In this document: one piece after another, positions 15,843-16,351 of the stretch
How the letters are laid out: each line of letters starts with the position of its first letter
Position numbering within the stretch: position 1 is the stretch's first letter
DNA from: CAZYWA01 sp964650975 [NCBI: uncultured bacterium]
Lineage (GTDB): Bacteria > JADJOY01
Direction of reading: 5' to 3'
Assembly (NCBI GenBank): GCA_964650975.1
Contig: CAZYWA010000135.1
Span: 1 to 16,351, forward strand
Length of the DNA: 16,351 nt
Position numbers and translations under genes: made by a program
Notes under the pieces: generated by a model
What the model saw: the letters and a program-made list of their open reading frames with translations, nothing else
Databases searched by the model: none
Told to the model about the DNA's origin: nothing

Positions 15843-15860
15843 CGAGAGCACGACTCTCGG
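15842..15860. repeat. Inverted repeat next to the pilY1 promoter
   Basis: Perfect 7-base arms CCGAGAG and CTCTCGG separated by CACGA, directly upstream of the -24 box. It could be an operator; no T-run follows on either strand. Confidence 0.4.
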
Positions 15861-15884
15861 CCGACGGCCGGATCCTTGCTCGAT

Positions 15885-15905
15885 CCCAGATTCGCCAAAT
15901 CTGGG
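15885..15905. repeat. Inverted repeat, candidate activator-binding site for pilY1
   Basis: Perfect 8-base arms CCCAGATT and AATCTGGG separated by CGCCA. It is centred about 80 bases upstream of the predicted RNA start, where enhancer-binding activators of sigma-54 promoters commonly bind. Dyad and distance are seen; the role is inferred. Confidence 0.5.
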
Positions 15906-16027
15906 TACATGCTTGGAGCTTTGCCCACGCGGACATGGTTTCGCGTGCCGCGGGACACTTCGCCGAAGTCCGGACGCGCGCGGAGCCGCCCGGATCGCCC
16001 GGGTGTATTGCTGCCGTTATCTCGAAT

Positions 16028-16351
16028 TCAAGAACTGGATAGGGTCTCTCGGACCTTTCGCGCGAATACTGCAGGCGAAAATGGTTTCTGCAGGAAATTC
16101 ACCCGGTCGTGAAAAATACCCTGTCGCACGATCGCGTCGTTGGTATATCCAGAAACGTAGAGGATCTTGGTCGCAGGCCGTTTGGCCAGCAACCGTTCGG
16201 CCAGGACCCGGCCATTCATCCCGGGCATCACGACGTCGCTCACCAGCAGGTCGATCGGGCCTGCGTGATCCGTGGCGACCTTCAGCGCCTCCGGGCCATT
16301 GCTCGCCGACAAGACGACGTATCCGCCGTCCTTCAGCACCCGACACCCGAG
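16028..16351 (-). CDS. C-terminal receiver domain, probably of a hybrid sensor histidine kinase (partial)
   Basis: The gene is cut by the right edge: the frame continues past the last base without a start, and the internal GTG (16339) is not a real start because ...LGCRVLKDGGYVVL reads as the normal first helix of a receiver. The visible 107 or so residues contain the phosphoacceptor Asp in LLVSDVVMPGMNG, the switch residue in ILYVSGYTNDAIV, and the conserved Lys in FLQKPFSP. The YVSGYT...AIVRQGI pattern is typical of receivers at the C-terminus of hybrid histidine kinases. A stand-alone response regulator is also possible. The stop (TGA, 16028-16030) lies about 270 bases before pilY1. What it senses, and whether it controls the sigma-54-like promoters, cannot be told. 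Confidence 0.85.
   Translation of the reverse strand, partial: LGCRVLKDGGYVVLSASNGPEALKVATDHAGPIDLLVSDVVMPGMNGRVLAERLLAKRPATKILYVSGYTNDAIVRQGIFHDRVNFLQKPFSPAVFARKVRETLSSS

Larger units (their letters stand above)
15757..16027. other. Regulatory gap upstream of pilY1
   Basis: Without a gene. It holds a -24/-12 promoter and two perfect inverted repeats described separately, and no clear terminator for the receiver gene on its right (only a weak CCCGG-GCGAT-CCGGG stem with no T-run). Confidence 0.7.

Noticed and set aside
1-16351. CRISPR arrays, tRNA or rRNA genes, insertion sequences, transposases
   Set aside because: No regularly spaced repeats, RNA-gene signatures, terminal inverted repeats or transposase-like proteins were seen.

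Overview
GC-rich DNA (about 65% by eye) from a Gram-negative bacterium. The outer-membrane barrel, lipoprotein-type multiheme cytochromes, type IV pilus tip genes and sigma-54-like promoters suggest a lineage of the former Deltaproteobacteria (Desulfuromonadia/Myxococcota-like) or a neighbouring phylum. The sequence alone does not fix the taxon. All confident genes but one lie on the minus strand, so the window reads from right to left.

Right end, 16351 to 11589. The C-terminal receiver domain of a gene cut by the window edge is followed by a 271-base regulatory gap. The gap holds a good -24/-12 (sigma-54) promoter and two perfect inverted repeats. Then comes pilY1 (calcium-binding, von Willebrand-A type tip adhesin of type IV pili), then pilX (minor pilin), then a hairpin terminator.

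Middle, 11535 to 7362. A second -24/-12 element drives a REC-GGDEF response regulator (diguanylate cyclase). Sixty bases after it is a type I DNA methyltransferase pair in the unusual order hsdS-hsdM, overlapping by 4 bases, with no hsdR in the window.

Left-middle. A plus-strand gene (about 6565-7254) encodes an acyl carrier protein domain inside a much longer protein, convergent with hsdM. About 1.46 kb between this gene and the next one has no confident gene.

Left, 5082 to 272. Three genes form a tight operon: a 753-residue lipoprotein-type multiheme cytochrome (12 CXXCH plus one CX3CH), an outer-membrane beta-barrel (443 residues, no heme), and a 13-heme cytochrome (370 residues). This is the composition of a porin-cytochrome conduit, which carries electrons across the outer membrane between the periplasm and extracellular acceptors or partners.

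How they may work together (inference): the cytochrome/barrel operon would be an extracellular electron transfer module. PilY1/PilX, the c-di-GMP enzyme and the two sigma-54-like promoters suggest a nearby surface-attachment programme. The hsdS-hsdM pair splits the two and looks like an acquired or orphan methylation unit. The first 271 bases contain no gene I can support.
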